A stretch of DNA of 64,000 bases, from NCBI RefSeq assembly GCF_009754945.1, contig NZ_WPIN01000008.1, forward strand, positions 360,800 to 424,799, read 5' to 3'. Under the pieces are notes generated by a model, which worked only from the letters and a program-made list of their open reading frames with translations, searched no databases and was not told the origin of the DNA. Made by a program: the position numbers and the translations under genes. This document shows, piece after piece, positions 63,205-64,000 of the stretch (the stretch's first letter is position 1; each line of letters starts with the position of its first letter). The stretch comes from Spirosoma arboris (lineage in GTDB: Bacteria; Bacteroidota; Bacteroidia; Cytophagales; Spirosomataceae).

Positions 63205-63217
63205 CCTATAAAGCCAC
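63205..63217 (+). other. attR core with displaced host tRNA 3' end
   Basis: CCTATAAAGCCAC. The acceptor strand TAAAGCC pairs perfectly with GGCTTTA of the tRNA, unlike the element copy TAAGGCC. It is followed by A then CGA, i.e. no encoded CCA. This looks like the original tRNA 3' end. Confidence 0.65.
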
Positions 63218-63220
63218 GAA

Positions 63221-63252
63221 AATCCCCCTCGACTTCACCGCCGAGGGGGATT
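63221..63252 (+). terminator. Original tRNA terminator
   Basis: Arms AATCCCCCTCG (63221-63231) and CGAGGGGGATT (63242-63252) followed by TTTCATTT. It stands just after attR where the terminator of the undisturbed tRNA gene would be. Confidence 0.8.
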
Positions 63253-63317
63253 TTTCATTTAGTGTCACGTTCTTCAACTTATTATTGGAATTAGAGCATT
63301 TAATATTGTTCAGCTGC

Positions 63318-64000
63318 CTATTCTATAATCACATGGGCATTGGCCTTTTCTTTCCCCGATACAGCCACTAAAATATAATGTCCCGACGGCGACTGATTTA
63401 AAGGTATATTAACTTGCTGTGTACCTTCCCGTGGGGCCAGATCTGTATGGATAAGAACTATACCCTTCATGTCGTATAAATGTAGATTCACTGGTTCCGC
63501 CCCATCACTAGTGACCTCAACCTGAAGCTGTCCATGCACTGGGTTAGGATAAACTCTTATAGATAAAGGCATACGTTCAATCTCTGCTGAAGCCGTTGCT
63601 GCTATGCGGCCGCTAATACACCCACCCGTAACAGTTTTAGCCGCCGTGGCTTTACAGGTGCCCGAGGTCATAGTCACTGAGTAAGTGCCCGCGGTGGTGA
63701 CACTCAGGGCAGCGGTGGTGGCCCCAGTACTCCACTTGTAGGTGGGTGAAGGAGCCGTGGTGCTGGCGGTGAGCGTCAGGCTGGGCTGGCTACAACTCAG
63801 TACGGTGGTACCACTGATGGCCACGGTGGGGGCTGCTCCACTACCAGTAACCGTTTTGGCCGTGGTGGCTTTACAGGTGCCCGAGGTCATGGTCACTGAG
63901 TAGGTGCCTGCGGTGGTGACCGTTAGAGCAGCGGTGGTGGCCCCAGTACTCCACTTGTAGGTGGGTGAGGGGGCGGTGGTACTGGCCGTGAGGGTCAGAC
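63318..64000 (-). CDS. Secreted repeat protein with type IX sorting domain, 5' end outside window
   Basis: The frame is open to the window edge; the ATG at 63896 is inside a repeat and not the start. The C-terminal ~85 residues (LSIRVYPNPVHGQLQVEVTS and on to HVIIE) are a type IX secretion sorting domain (YPNP motif). Before it lie Ig/PKD-like units of 73 residues, beginning TVTGSGAAPTVAISGTTVLS and holding YKWSTGATTAALSVTTAGTY. At least two units are visible. The protein is secreted through the outer membrane and anchored or released. It ends ~100 bases after attR, and reads toward the element. Confidence 0.75.
   Translation of the reverse strand, partial: LTLTASTTAPSPTYKWSTGATTAALTVTTAGTYSVTMTSGTCKATTAKTVTGSGAAPTVAISGTTVLSCSQPSLTLTASTTAPSPTYKWSTGATTAALSVTTAGTYSVTMTSGTCKATAAKTVTGGCISGRIAATASAEIERMPLSIRVYPNPVHGQLQVEVTSDGAEPVNLHLYDMKGIVLIHTDLAPREGTQQVNIPLNQSPSGHYILVAVSGKEKANAHVIIE
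63646..64000 (-). repeat. 219-bp coding tandem repeat
   Basis: The segment GTGGCTTTACAGGTGCCCGA occurs at 63646 and 63865, 219 bp apart, and the following ~130 bases are nearly identical between copies. The close identity points to recent duplication or homogenisation. Confidence 0.8.

Larger units (their letters stand above)
41190..63217. mobile_element. 22-kb integrative element in tRNA-Arg
   Basis: Bounded by the 13-bp near-repeat CCTATAA(G/A)GCCAC at 41190-41202 and 63205-63217. A tyrosine recombinase lies directly inside the tRNA end, and three TTCAACA pairs flank the interior. It carries a phage-like XRE repressor with divergent early operon, a Toprim/SF3 primase-helicase, two DNA-site arrays, a second leftward operon with a P-loop ATPase and a glycosyltransferase, and defence-like cargo beside the integrase. 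No relaxase, type IV secretion, terminase, portal or capsid gene is recognised. It may be a mobilisable island, a satellite or an unfamiliar virus-like element. Confidence 0.85.

Noticed and set aside
41190..63217. Classification as a conjugative element (ICE)
   Set aside because: No relaxase, coupling protein of usual size, or Tra/VirB genes are visible; the P-loop ATPase is too short for a coupling protein.
63180..63371. Plus-strand frame across attR
   Set aside because: Runs through the att core and the tRNA terminator; chance frame.

Overview
The window comes from a Bacteroidota chromosome, most likely Cytophagales in or near Spirosoma. The signs are families that are common there (DUF5686, two Wzi-type outer-membrane proteins, DUF2723, DUF1460, a type IX secretion sorting tail, SusA-like amylase), start codons without Shine-Dalgarno sequences, and a TAnnTTTG box in front of the tRNA. 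The genus is inferred from gene content; no search was run.

Positions 1-41129 are ordinary chromosome. In order they hold: an outer-membrane DUF5686 protein cut by the window edge; beta-phosphoglucomutase; small lipoprotein and membrane genes; a 1304-residue hybrid histidine kinase; DsrE and DUF1059 genes; the first Wzi protein; a DUF2723 glycosyltransferase-like membrane protein; a fibre protein built of 51-bp repeats; two unusual proteins without signal peptides (one with a carbohydrate-binding fold); a DUF1460 amidase; two GH13 amylases that with pgmB form a starch/maltose theme; a cupin; a carboxymuconolactone decarboxylase with a frameshifted tail; an iron alcohol dehydrogenase; an AraC regulator; an MBL hydrolase; an esterase; an ECF sigma factor; the second Wzi protein; and a CzcCBA-type metal efflux operon with an OmpR-type regulator.

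Positions about 41190-63217 are a 22-kb integrated element in the 3' end of a tRNA-Arg(UCG) gene. A tyrosine recombinase lies just inside the tRNA. The flanks carry a 13-bp near-repeat and three TTCAACA pairs with 11-bp spacing. The displaced host tRNA end at the far side pairs better with the tRNA 5' strand than the element-supplied end and lacks the encoded CCA. Next to the integrase sits cargo: an AbiJ-NTD4-like abortive-infection protein, a small GhoS/DUF2622-like protein, decayed gene remnants, a very AT-rich ~1320-residue STAND/NB-ARC ATPase with helical repeats, and a broken serine recombinase. The backbone is all leftward: a distal operon (Pro-rich protein, two unknowns, GT-A glycosyltransferase, P-loop ATPase, 25-residue membrane peptide, 71-residue protein) and an early operon behind a divergent XRE repressor, ending in a Toprim/SF3 primase-helicase and small genes.

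Two dense DNA-site arrays are the most unusual signal. Seventeen perfect GGTANTACC palindromes (53693-54539) lie mostly inside a coding sequence and partly in the divergent promoter region. Eleven TGTAAC/GTTACA hexamers (55529-55791) lie in a non-coding stretch. They look like replication, partition or operator sites of the element. I see no relaxase, type IV secretion gene, terminase, portal or capsid gene, so the transfer mode is unclear.

Beyond 63217 the chromosome resumes with a tRNA-type terminator and the C-terminal end of a secreted repeat protein with a type IX sorting domain that runs off the window.
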